NCBI GenBank assembly: GCA_938028585.1
Contig: CALIZH010000200.1
Coordinates: forward strand, 1 to 5,153
Origin: an uncultured Actinomyces sp.
GTDB taxonomy: Bacteria; Actinomycetota; Actinomycetes; Actinomycetales; Actinomycetaceae
Direction of reading: 5' to 3'
Length of the DNA stretch: 5,153 nucleotides
In this document: piece by piece, positions 1 to 5,153 of the stretch
Layout of the letters: each line of letters opens with the position of its first letter
Position numbering within the stretch: position 1 is the first letter of the stretch
Made by a program: the position numbers and the translations under genes
Notes under the pieces: model-generated
Told to the model about the DNA's origin: nothing
What the model saw: the letters and a program-made list of their open reading frames with translations, nothing else
Database searches by the model: none

Positions 1-848
1 TCTTCGCCCGTCGGGTAGCCCATCTGGCCGCGTTCCCAGCCCTGAGCTTCCCACAGGTTACGGATACCGCCAGTCACCCGATGTGCGCCGGTAGACGGGT
101 GGAAGTAGATCGAGCCACCAGTGAAGTGTTGGTACCTGCCGCCGTTCGCAGCGTCCTTCATCTCATCGTTGAGAGGCCAACCCAGTGAAGGACCTTCTGT
201 TTCTGAGGTTTCGTAGCGTTCGAGGGTTTTGCCCCAGATGGGGTGGGCCCCGCCCTGGCTGCTCCAACGAATTTGGCCGTTCTCATAGGTTTGAATCGCG
301 CCGCGAATTCCAGCGATCGTCTGGTTCTCTTCGTCAGAAGTTGGGAAACCGAGGGGTCCGTTCTCCCACTTGTGTGCGCTGTAGGCGCTGTGGATTCCTC
401 CGCGCGAGGCATGTGCGCCGTATTGAGCGGTCCAGTAGATTTGACCGCCGCGGTAGAACTGGATGAAAGCCCCGTCGCGCAGGGGGACTAGTCCAGATGC
501 GGCACCAAGTACTCCGTTTTCTGCGCCCATTTCCTGCCAGCGCTGGCGGATCTGCTCCTCGGGGGAGAGGGACGCAAAGTCGTCAGTAGCGGAGCGGTCT
601 TCGCTATTCGGAATATTGTCTCCGGTCGGAGTGTCTCCCGAGGATGTAGTGGAATCGACCGAAGAGGGCGCACTTGTAGATGGGGATGCTTCGGGTGCGG
701 GAGGTTCAGGCTGAGCGGGGGAAGACGCCAGTGTTGATGGGGTGGGAGCTTCGGCCTCGGCAGTGGGGGCGGCAAGGGAAATCGGTGCAATGCTGAGGGC
801 AAGCAGTGCCGCAGCTGCACACGATGAAGCAATAAGCGAAGAACGCAT
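1..848 (-). CDS. Secreted LGFP-repeat cell-wall-associated protein (5' part; C-terminus outside window)
   Basis: Reading the minus strand from ATG at 848-846 gives an uninterrupted 282-codon frame that leaves the window at the left edge without a stop. Residues 1-27 look like a Sec signal peptide: an Arg at position 2, a hydrophobic Ala/Leu/Ile stretch and a likely cleavage around LAA (25-27). Residues about 30-90 are a low-complexity Pro/Ser/Thr/Ala/Glu linker. From about residue 97 LGFP-type repeats follow. The L/M-G-x-x/P core recurs at 114-117 (LGAA), 166-169 (LGFP), 222-225 (LGWP) and 276-279 (MGYP), and GAH recurs at 144, 200 and 254, a period of about 52-56 residues. Aromatic GQIYW/GQIRW/GSIYF strands lie between. 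LGFP repeats occur in actinobacterial envelope proteins such as Corynebacterium PS1/Csp1 and in wall amidases, and are thought to mediate cell-wall attachment. Any catalytic domain would lie beyond the window. Start choice is supported by AGGAG 8 nt upstream. The family call is firm; the exact function is unknown. Confidence 0.9.
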   Translation of the reverse strand, partial: MRSSLIASSCAAAALLALSIAPISLAAPTAEAEAPTPSTLASSPAQPEPPAPEASPSTSAPSSVDSTTSSGDTPTGDNIPNSEDRSATDDFASLSPEEQIRQRWQEMGAENGVLGAASGLVPLRDGAFIQFYRGGQIYWTAQYGAHASRGGIHSAYSAHKWENGPLGFPTSDEENQTIAGIRGAIQTYENGQIRWSSQGGAHPIWGKTLERYETSETEGPSLGWPLNDEMKDAANGGRYQHFTGGSIYFHPSTGAHRVTGGIRNLWEAQGWERGQMGYPTGE

Positions 849-856
849 TAGTGAAT

Positions 857-861
857 CTCCT
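857..861 (-). promoter_or_regulatory. Ribosome binding site of the LGFP-repeat gene
   Basis: The minus strand reads AGGAG, 8 nt before the ATG at 848. It fixes the start of the secreted protein, directly ahead of the signal peptide. Confidence 0.8.
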
Positions 862-891
862 GGGGGGCAAAGAGAAACTAACTCTTCAAAA

Positions 892-897
892 ACCCTA
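892..897 (-). promoter_or_regulatory. Candidate -10 element for the LGFP-repeat gene
   Basis: The minus strand reads TAGGGT, fitting the TAnnnT pattern of actinobacterial vegetative promoters. Transcription would start near 885, leaving a leader of about 37 nt that contains the ribosome binding site. The hexamer 17 nt upstream (ATAAAT, 915-920) is a poor -35. The 17-bp inverted repeat at 898-914 would exactly fill the spacer. This is inference from position only. Confidence 0.25.
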
Positions 898-914
898 TCT
901 GAATATTATTCAGA
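898..914. promoter_or_regulatory. 17-bp inverted repeat, candidate operator between divergent genes
   Basis: The plus strand carries TCTGAATA-T-TATTCAGA: two perfectly complementary 8-base arms around one central base, in the AT-rich gap between the divergent LGFP gene and the glycosyltransferase operon. The short symmetric form suits a homodimeric regulator better than a terminator, because no U-tract or GC-rich stem is present. It lies 16 bases upstream of the -35 candidate of the plus-strand operon and next to the -10 candidate of the minus-strand gene, so one protein could affect both. The regulator is not identifiable from the window. Confidence 0.5.
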
Positions 915-929
915 ATTTATGTGCATTAC

Positions 930-960
930 TTGGCATATACCTCACATTTGCCCGTAGGCT
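930..960 (+). promoter_or_regulatory. Candidate promoter of the glycosyltransferase-glf-exporter operon
   Basis: TTGGCA at 930-935 resembles a -35 and TAGGCT at 955-960 fits the TAnnnT -10 pattern. The 19-nt spacer is longer than ideal. The last base of the -10 lies 6 nt before the A of the ATG at 967, the spacing expected if transcription starts at the start codon itself. No convincing Shine-Dalgarno precedes that ATG, which also suggests a leaderless or near-leaderless mRNA, common in actinobacteria. Confidence 0.3.
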
Positions 961-966
961 TATCCC

Positions 967-1974
967 ATGAGCAATCCAACCGTCATCGCCGTCGTCGTTG
1001 CATGGAACCGAGCACAGCTCTTGCGTGAAACCTTGGACGGCCTTGCCTCGCAGACCCGGCCATTGGATGGAGTCGTCGTTGTTGATAATGCTTCCAGTGA
1101 TGAAACTCCCCAGCTCATAGCTTCGCATCCTGCCGTCACCAATGTTGTGACCCTTCCCCAAAATTACGGTGGCGCCGGTGGCTTTGCCGCGGGAATTGCT
1201 CGAGCGATGACTTTAGGTGCAGACCTCGTGTGGATCATGGATGATGACACGATCCCAACTCCTACTGCCCTTGAGGTTTTGCTACGGACACGAGAGGAAT
1301 ACCCAGGCACACCCGCCGTTTTGGCGTGTCGAGCCGATTGGATTGACGGACGCGAACATCCGATGAATGCACCTCGCGAACGCTTCTTGATCTCCCGCGA
1401 GCTGCGTGAACACGCGGCTGCCGTTGGAGCACGTCAGATTCGCACGGCATCATTCGTTGCGATCATGATCGATGCGCGTGCGATTGAAGAAGAGGGACTG
1501 CCCGAAGCGGCCTACTTCTTGTGGAATGACGACTTTGAATACACCGCGCGCCTTCTCAAGGGAAGAGTGGGACTCTACGTGGATGGTGCACGTGTCGAGC
1601 ACCGGACGAAGACCTTCGGAAACTCCACTGCCGACCCCGGCCCGCGTTTCTACAACGAAGTTCGTAACAAAGTTTGGGCGCTTGGAACTTCTTCCGGCTT
1701 TGGTCTTTTTGATCGCTGTGCTTTTGGAGCTGCCACTGCGCTTCGCTGGGCAAAGATGATTGCCGCCTCGGCCGACCGTGAAGCCGCGCTCGGATACCTG
1801 CGCGAGGGACTTCGTGACGCTTGGCGGCCACCGTTGCGCTCCAGTGAAATCCTGCATCTCACCGAGGTGGCTGATGAAGTGGCTGCTCTTGAACAGGGGC
1901 GGCGCGCTTGCGGGTGCGGCTGCTCCTCATCCATCTCTGAGGCACGTGGCTGCTCAGAGGGGGAGCCTCGATGA
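967..1974 (+). CDS. GT2 family glycosyltransferase, GlfT1/rhamnosyltransferase-like (probable galactofuranosyltransferase)
   Basis: This 335-residue GT-A fold enzyme probably transfers a sugar, plausibly galactofuranose from UDP-Galf, onto a lipid-linked glycan precursor at the cytoplasmic face of the membrane. Visible motifs in order: the N-terminal strand VIAVVVAWNR (6-15), the nucleotide-binding VVVVDNASSDET (36-47), NYGGAGGFAAG (66-76), the metal-binding WIMDDDT (89-95), the acceptor/catalytic-base region LWNDDFEYTARL (185-196), H212 in VEHRT, and YNEVRNKVW (229-237). NxGGAGGF with DDD and W-x-D-D-x-E is characteristic of the GlfT1/RfbF-like GT2 branch. An in-frame TAG at 955 leaves ATG 967 as the first possible start. 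The last 29 residues or so are unusual, Cys/Gly/Ser-rich and outside the expected fold. The stop overlaps the next start (ATGA). Sugar specificity is inferred from neighbouring glf, so a rhamnosyltransferase remains possible. Confidence 0.88.
   Translation: MSNPTVIAVVVAWNRAQLLRETLDGLASQTRPLDGVVVVDNASSDETPQLIASHPAVTNVVTLPQNYGGAGGFAAGIARAMTLGADLVWIMDDDTIPTPTALEVLLRTREEYPGTPAVLACRADWIDGREHPMNAPRERFLISRELREHAAAVGARQIRTASFVAIMIDARAIEEEGLPEAAYFLWNDDFEYTARLLKGRVGLYVDGARVEHRTKTFGNSTADPGPRFYNEVRNKVWALGTSSGFGLFDRCAFGAATALRWAKMIAASADREAALGYLREGLRDAWRPPLRSSEILHLTEVADEVAALEQGRRACGCGCSSSISEARGCSEGEPR
1956..1965 (+). promoter_or_regulatory. Ribosome binding site of the second glycosyltransferase
   Basis: AGAGGGGGAG ends 5 nt before ATG 1971 and lies inside the 3' end of the upstream gene. 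Together with the ATGA overlap it supports translational coupling and the chosen start. Confidence 0.7.
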
Positions 1975-2834
1975 CAGTCACAAACTTTTCGGTTCTGCTC
2001 CCTGTCTATGCAGGGGATCAGCCGGAGTTCTTCTTCCGTGCAGTTTCCAGCGCGACGCGCGAACAAGAGTTGCGCCCACGCCAGTTGGTTGTTGTGTGCG
2101 ATGGTCCCATCCCCGAAGATATTTCGGAATTTCTTCACCGGGCTGCGCGAGGGGAAGAAACCGAAATTTTGGGAAACACTGATGTCAGGGTTGTCCGGCT
2201 CAAGCACAATATGGGACTGGCGAATGCCTTGAATATCGGCCTGGCACATTGTTCGTATGAAATCGTTGCGCGCGTTGATGCTGACGATATTTCGCTTCCC
2301 CGTCGTTTCGCAGTTCAGATTCCCCTTGTCGAGGCCGGCTTGGGCTTGCTGGGTTCGGCAATTCAAGAATTTAGTGACGACGAGGCCGAAGCCGGGATGG
2401 TCCGGAATATGCCGGCGAGCGAAGAGGAAATCCGTCGGGTCATTTCCTACCGTTCTCCCTTCGCGCACCCTTCAGTTGTGTACCGCAAGAGTGCGGTTGA
2501 ATCAGTTGGGGGATACGAGCACCTTCAGCTGATGGAGGATTACTTGCTTTTTGCGCGGATGGTTGCAGCGGGAGTTCCCTGTGCGAATGTGCCGGAGGTT
2601 CTTGTTCGCTATCGCGTGGGATCGGGCGCATATAAGAGGCGCGGGGGAGCACAGATGCTGCGTTCAGAGATGCGTCTTCAAAACCTTTTCCTCAGTGAAG
2701 GAATCGTGTCCAAGGCTCAATACTCGCGAAACCTCGCCATCCGTGGGGCCTATCGGTTGATTCCTACACAACTTCGACAAACTCTTTATCGAGGGGTTGG
2801 AAAACTTCGCTGGTTCGTGTCGAAGGACCAATGA
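1971..2834 (+). CDS. GT2 family glycosyltransferase, AmsE-like
   Basis: This 287-residue GT-A glycosyltransferase is distinct from its upstream neighbour. The N-terminal strand FSVLLPVYAGD (6-16) is followed by VVVCDGP (40-46), NMGLANALNIGL (80-91), the metal-binding ARVDADDIS (100-108) with P110, R112, F113 and Q116 downstream, FAHPSVVYRKS (164-174), GGY (180-182) and MEDYLLFARM (188-197), where E189-D190 should include the catalytic base. This motif order is that of GT2 enzymes such as AmsE, which add single sugars during exopolysaccharide or O-antigen assembly. The C-terminal part (about 225-287) is basic, with no clear transmembrane helix, so the enzyme is probably cytosolic or membrane-peripheral. 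The start overlaps the preceding stop by 4 nt, so the pair is translated together. The donor sugar cannot be read from the sequence. It presumably extends the same glycan as the first transferase. Confidence 0.88.
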   Translation: MTVTNFSVLLPVYAGDQPEFFFRAVSSATREQELRPRQLVVVCDGPIPEDISEFLHRAARGEETEILGNTDVRVVRLKHNMGLANALNIGLAHCSYEIVARVDADDISLPRRFAVQIPLVEAGLGLLGSAIQEFSDDEAEAGMVRNMPASEEEIRRVISYRSPFAHPSVVYRKSAVESVGGYEHLQLMEDYLLFARMVAAGVPCANVPEVLVRYRVGSGAYKRRGGAQMLRSEMRLQNLFLSEGIVSKAQYSRNLAIRGAYRLIPTQLRQTLYRGVGKLRWFVSKDQ

Positions 2835-2858
2835 CGCGATCTGTCCAGTTCTTTCGCT

Positions 2859-2864
2859 TATACT
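2859..2864 (+). promoter_or_regulatory. Candidate internal -10 element ahead of glf
   Basis: TATACT, one mismatch from TATAAT and fitting TAnnnT, lies in the only real gap within the operon (2835-2889). Transcription would begin near 2871 and give a leader of about 19 nt that holds the strong ribosome binding site. No good -35 is seen 16-18 nt upstream. Confidence 0.35.
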
Positions 2865-2875
2865 GACTGGGATTG

Positions 2876-2882
2876 AAAGGAG
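2876..2882 (+). promoter_or_regulatory. Ribosome binding site that fixes the GTG start of glf
   Basis: AAAGGAG, a near-ideal Shine-Dalgarno, ends 7 nt before GTG 2890. It decides between this start and an in-frame upstream ATG at 2797 inside the preceding gene. Confidence 0.85.
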
Positions 2883-2889
2883 TTCGACC

Positions 2890-4056
2890 GTGAACTATGA
2901 CCTTGTTGTCGTCGGATCTGGCCTTTTCGGCCTGACAATTGCTGAGCAGGCCGCATCTCGCTGGGGCCTCCGCGTCGCAATCGTTGAGCGTCGCTCGCAC
3001 CTTGGTGGCAATGCCTACTCTGAGATTGATCCGGAAACCGGTATCGAAGTTCATAAGTACGGCGCACACCTCTTCCACACCTCCAACGAGCGCGTGTGGG
3101 AGTATGTCAATCGTTTCACCTCCTTTACCTCTTACGTTCACCGCGTATGGACCACCGTTGACGGTGTTGTCTACCCGATGCCCGTGAACCTGGGAACCAT
3201 TAACCAGTTCTTCTCCGCTGCCTACGGCCCGGACGAGGCCCGTGCGCTCATTGCCCAGCAGGCAGCAGAAGTTGACGGCCAAGAGATCACCGACTTCGAG
3301 TCCAAGGGCGTTTCCCTGGTTGGTCGTCCCCTCTTTGAGGCTTTCTTCAAGAACTACACGGCCAAGCAATGGCAGACCGATCCCAAGGATCTTCCCGCCT
3401 CGATCATTTCGCGTCTTCCCGTGCGCTACAACTACGATTCGCGCTACTTCAATGACAAGTACGAAGGTTTGCCGGTGGACGGCTACACCGCGTGGATGGA
3501 ACGCATGGTGGCCTCGGACCTCATCGATGTCTACTTGGATACCGACTTCTTCGATCCCGAGAACCCGCTGAACAAGGCCGCGGTCGTCGGCAAGGTTCCG
3601 GTTGTCTACACCGGCCCGGTCGATCGCTACTTCGACTACTCGGCAGGTGACCTGTCCTGGCGCACCGTCGACTTCGAAAAGGAAGTCGTCGACACCGGTG
3701 ACTACCAGGGCTGCTCCGTCATGAACTACGGCGATATCGATGTTCCCTTCACGCGAATCATCGAATTCCGCCACTTCCACCCTGAGCGTGACTACCAGGA
3801 CAAGAAGACCGTGATCTTCCGCGAGTTCTCTCGCTTTGCTGATCATGGCGACGAGCCCTACTACCCGGTGAACACCGCGCAGGATCGCGAGCGCTTGGAG
3901 CAGTACCGTGAGCTTATGAAGAATGAAGACCGTGTCTTCTTCGGGGGCCGCCTTGGTACCTACAAGTACCTGGATATGCACATGGCCATCGCTTCGGCAC
4001 TGACGATGCTCGATAACGAGCTTGCCCCCTTGTTCGAGGATGGGACCACTCGTTGA
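2890..4056 (+). CDS. glf: UDP-galactopyranose mutase
   Basis: This FAD-dependent cytosolic enzyme interconverts UDP-galactopyranose and UDP-galactofuranose, the donor for Galf-containing glycans. With the GTG start it has 388 residues, the usual bacterial length. The Rossmann motif GSGLFG (9-14) follows immediately, E33 should bind the FAD ribose, and GGNAY (39-43) and HKYGAHLFHT (55-64) are family signatures. Next come FFKNYTAKQW (152-161), the substrate-site SRLPVRYNYD (174-183) with R175, YEGLPVDGYT (191-200), R289 in TRIIEF, and GGRLGTYKYLDM (352-363) with R354. These correspond to the conserved active-site arginines and the Trp of characterised mutases, so the enzyme looks intact. An upstream ATG at 2797 would add 31 residues lacking family character and overlapping the previous gene. 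A 55-nt gap separates it from that gene, and its stop overlaps the next start. Codon use looks more biased to C-ending codons than in the two transferases, suggesting higher expression. Confidence 0.97.
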   Translation: MNYDLVVVGSGLFGLTIAEQAASRWGLRVAIVERRSHLGGNAYSEIDPETGIEVHKYGAHLFHTSNERVWEYVNRFTSFTSYVHRVWTTVDGVVYPMPVNLGTINQFFSAAYGPDEARALIAQQAAEVDGQEITDFESKGVSLVGRPLFEAFFKNYTAKQWQTDPKDLPASIISRLPVRYNYDSRYFNDKYEGLPVDGYTAWMERMVASDLIDVYLDTDFFDPENPLNKAAVVGKVPVVYTGPVDRYFDYSAGDLSWRTVDFEKEVVDTGDYQGCSVMNYGDIDVPFTRIIEFRHFHPERDYQDKKTVIFREFSRFADHGDEPYYPVNTAQDRERLEQYRELMKNEDRVFFGGRLGTYKYLDMHMAIASALTMLDNELAPLFEDGTTR

Positions 4057-4931
4057 GTAACATCGCATCGCAGCAATTCCAAACCCCGGGCAAGTCATCG
4101 GGACTGATCGAGGTTTTCCGTCAGCCCTACCTGACCAGCCTCATCGTTCATAAGGAACTGCGAGCTCGCTATCGCGGCTCGATCTTTGGAATGCTGTGGA
4201 GCTACGCGAAGCCGCTGACCCAATTCTTGGTCTTCTACTTCGCACTTGGCGTTTTCATGAAGATGAACCGCGCCGTGGAGAACTATGTCATTTACATGTT
4301 CTCCGGCGTGGTTCTCATGAACTATTTCTCGGAAGTTTTTGGCAACGCAACCCGATCTGTTGTCGGCAACGCTCCGCTGGTGAAGAAGATCTATCTTCCC
4401 CGCGAACTGTTCCCGATGTCGGCCATGTGGGTTGCCCTTGTCCACTTCCTCCCGCAGGTTGCTGTTCTTTTCATCGGTGCACTTCTTTTTGGCTGGCATC
4501 CAACGGTGTGGGGAGTTCTGGCAATCCTTGCAGCCTTCCTCATCGTGTCAATGTTTGCTCTGGGGATTGGTCTTTTCTCCGGCGCGCTCAACGTGTTCTA
4601 CCGAGATTCAGAGAACTTCGTTGACCTGATCTTGATGATGGCCACGTGGGTGTCTCCGGTCTTGTACACGTGGTTTAGCGTGCGCGACGTTCTGGACGCC
4701 CACGGCTGGCACTGGTTGTGGTGGGTGTACGAGGCCAATCCGCTGACCATTGCGGTTGAGCTTTTCCACTACGGTTTCTGGCAGCCGACCCTGGTCGATA
4801 CTGTCGCGAATCCCTACCTCCCGAATCTGGGCCTGTGGACGGGAATTGCTCTTCTGATTTCTCTTGGCGCCGTCATCTTTGGCGAGGTCTCTTTCAGGCG
4901 CATGGATCCCAAGTTTGCTCAGGAGCTGTGA
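4053..4931 (+). CDS. wzm: Polysaccharide ABC exporter, permease subunit (Wzm/RfbD-like)
   Basis: This 292-residue integral inner-membrane protein belongs to the ABC-2 type polysaccharide/polyol-phosphate export family. Paired with the ATPase encoded next, it should move a lipid-linked glycan across the cytoplasmic membrane. The N-terminal region LIVHKELRARYRGSIFGML (30-48) is the cytoplasmic amphipathic segment typical of the family. About six hydrophobic segments follow (approximately 55-71, 79-96, 122-146, 152-176, 190-207 and 258-276). Family signatures are KKIYLPRELFP (111-121), NVFYRDSENF (180-189) and WVSPVLY (199-205). The start is the rare TTG at 4053, overlapping the glf stop as TTGA. 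GAGGA lies 12 nt upstream, rather far, so coupling to glf translation is likely. The next in-frame ATG, near residue 47, falls inside the conserved segment and is too late. The M. tuberculosis counterpart Rv3783 acts in galactan export. Substrate here is inferred from glf. Confidence 0.9.
   Translation: MSNIASQQFQTPGKSSGLIEVFRQPYLTSLIVHKELRARYRGSIFGMLWSYAKPLTQFLVFYFALGVFMKMNRAVENYVIYMFSGVVLMNYFSEVFGNATRSVVGNAPLVKKIYLPRELFPMSAMWVALVHFLPQVAVLFIGALLFGWHPTVWGVLAILAAFLIVSMFALGIGLFSGALNVFYRDSENFVDLILMMATWVSPVLYTWFSVRDVLDAHGWHWLWWVYEANPLTIAVELFHYGFWQPTLVDTVANPYLPNLGLWTGIALLISLGAVIFGEVSFRRMDPKFAQEL
4921..4925 (+). promoter_or_regulatory. Ribosome binding site of the exporter ATPase gene
   Basis: AGGAG lies within the last codons of the permease gene, 5 nt before ATG 4931. 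It supports coupled synthesis of the two exporter subunits. Confidence 0.75.
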
Positions 4932-5153
4932 TGACTGAAGTTATTCGCGTTGATGATGTTGTCAAAGAATTCGCACTGCGCAATACGCACACTTTGAAAG
5001 ACCGTTTGGTCTGGAGCTTGACGGGGCGTCGCAATCAGCTGGTGAATCATTTCCGCGCACTCAACCATGTGAGTTTCTCGGTTGAGCAGGGGGATTCGAT
5101 CGGTCTGATCGGCTTCAATGGTTCTGGTAAGTCCACAATGCTGAAGCTCATTT
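4931..5153 (+). CDS. wzt: Polysaccharide ABC exporter, ATP-binding subunit (Wzt/RfbE/TagH-like), N-terminal fragment
   Basis: Only the first 74 codons are in the window, and the gene is cut by the right edge. The visible part starts VIRVDDVVKEFAL (4-16), followed by the longer loop with HTLKD (20-24), seen in polysaccharide-export ATPases but not in most ABC importers. FRALNHVSFSV (41-51) precedes the Walker A P-loop GFNGSGKST (61-69). The product should drive export through the permease just upstream, with which it shares a 1-nt overlap (TGATG) and a good Shine-Dalgarno. Walker B, the signature motif and any C-terminal carbohydrate-binding domain lie outside the window. It therefore cannot be told whether this Wzt recognises a capping group on the glycan or, like Rv3781 and TagH, works without one. 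Confidence 0.9.
   Translation, partial: MTEVIRVDDVVKEFALRNTHTLKDRLVWSLTGRRNQLVNHFRALNHVSFSVEQGDSIGLIGFNGSGKSTMLKLI

Noticed and set aside
801..848. Lipoprotein lipobox at Cys10 of the LGFP protein
   Set aside because: Residues before Cys10 are A-S-S rather than a Leu-type lipobox, and the main hydrophobic stretch comes after the Cys, so a standard Sec signal peptide fits better.
900..912. ArgR-type ARG box (TGAAT-ATT-ATTCA)
   Set aside because: The half sites match the ARG box, but the spacer is 3 rather than 4 bases, only one box is present, and the neighbouring genes have no link to arginine metabolism. Kept as an unassigned palindrome.
185..957. Several 70-115-codon frames on both strands within the LGFP gene and upstream gap
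   Set aside because: The minus-strand frame starting at 848 gives a clean signal peptide and LGFP repeats. The others are overlapping shadows rich in Arg, Ser or Pro with no motifs. The plus-strand frame 742-957 is mostly antisense to the signal peptide and linker region.
1460..1471. Perfect 12-bp palindrome CGATCATGATCG
   Set aside because: It lies inside the coding sequence of the first transferase, in codons for a well-formed hydrophobic strand, with no promoter context. Chance is sufficient.
1650..2468. A 272-codon open frame on the minus strand across the two transferase genes
   Set aside because: It spans the junction of two clear GT2 genes on the other strand and has no domain-like pattern, so it is a shadow.
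2845..2870. CCAGT...ACTGG hairpin as a terminator between the second transferase and glf
   Set aside because: The stem is only 5 bp with a 16-nt loop and no U-tract, and the overlapping -10-like TATACT is a better reading of the site.
2764..4098. A 444-codon open frame on the minus strand antisense to glf
   Set aside because: It lies exactly opposite an unambiguous UDP-galactopyranose mutase, is rich in Val, Gly and Arg as expected from complementing biased codons, and shows no recognisable domain or ribosome binding site.
1..5153. Mobile elements, CRISPR arrays, tRNA or rRNA genes
   Set aside because: No transposase-like frames, direct-repeat arrays or structured RNA signatures were seen. 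The only periodicity is the protein-level LGFP repeat.

Overview
The window most likely comes from an actinomycete (Actinomycetota) of moderate GC, by eye in the mid-fifties percent. The evidence is a secreted LGFP-repeat protein, a UDP-galactopyranose mutase beside a GlfT1-like glycosyltransferase and a two-component polysaccharide ABC exporter, GTG and TTG start codons, and TAnnnT-type -10 candidates, one of them placed as for a leaderless mRNA. A member of the Actinomycetales/Actinomycetaceae is a reasonable guess, but the genus cannot be fixed from the sequence alone. The arrangement recalls the mycobacterial wzt-glfT1-wzm (Rv3781-Rv3783) galactan-export locus, but gene order and content differ, so it should not be called mycobacterial.

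Layout: positions 1-848 on the minus strand hold the 5' part (282 codons) of a secreted protein with a signal peptide, a Pro/Ser/Thr-rich linker and at least three to four LGFP repeats. The gene runs off the left edge with no stop in the window. A short AT-rich divergent intergenic region (849-966) carries a 17-bp inverted repeat and candidate promoters for both directions. From 967 to the right edge, five plus-strand genes form a tight operon: a GlfT1-like GT2 glycosyltransferase, a second GT2 glycosyltransferase, glf (UDP-galactopyranose mutase), an ABC-2 type polysaccharide export permease (Wzm-like), and the N-terminal quarter or so of its ATPase (Wzt-like), cut by the right edge. Junctions are ATGA (4 nt overlap), a 55-nt gap with a good Shine-Dalgarno and a candidate internal promoter before glf, TTGA (4 nt overlap), and TGATG (1 nt overlap).

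How the genes work together (inference from family knowledge): Glf makes UDP-galactofuranose, the two GT2 enzymes add sugars (at least one probably galactofuranose) to a lipid-linked precursor on the cytoplasmic face, and Wzm/Wzt flip or export the product for attachment to the cell wall. The divergent LGFP protein is secreted, and LGFP repeats are thought to bind actinobacterial cell envelope. It may therefore associate with the polymer whose synthesis is encoded next door. No mobile elements, CRISPR arrays, tRNA, rRNA or terminators were seen.
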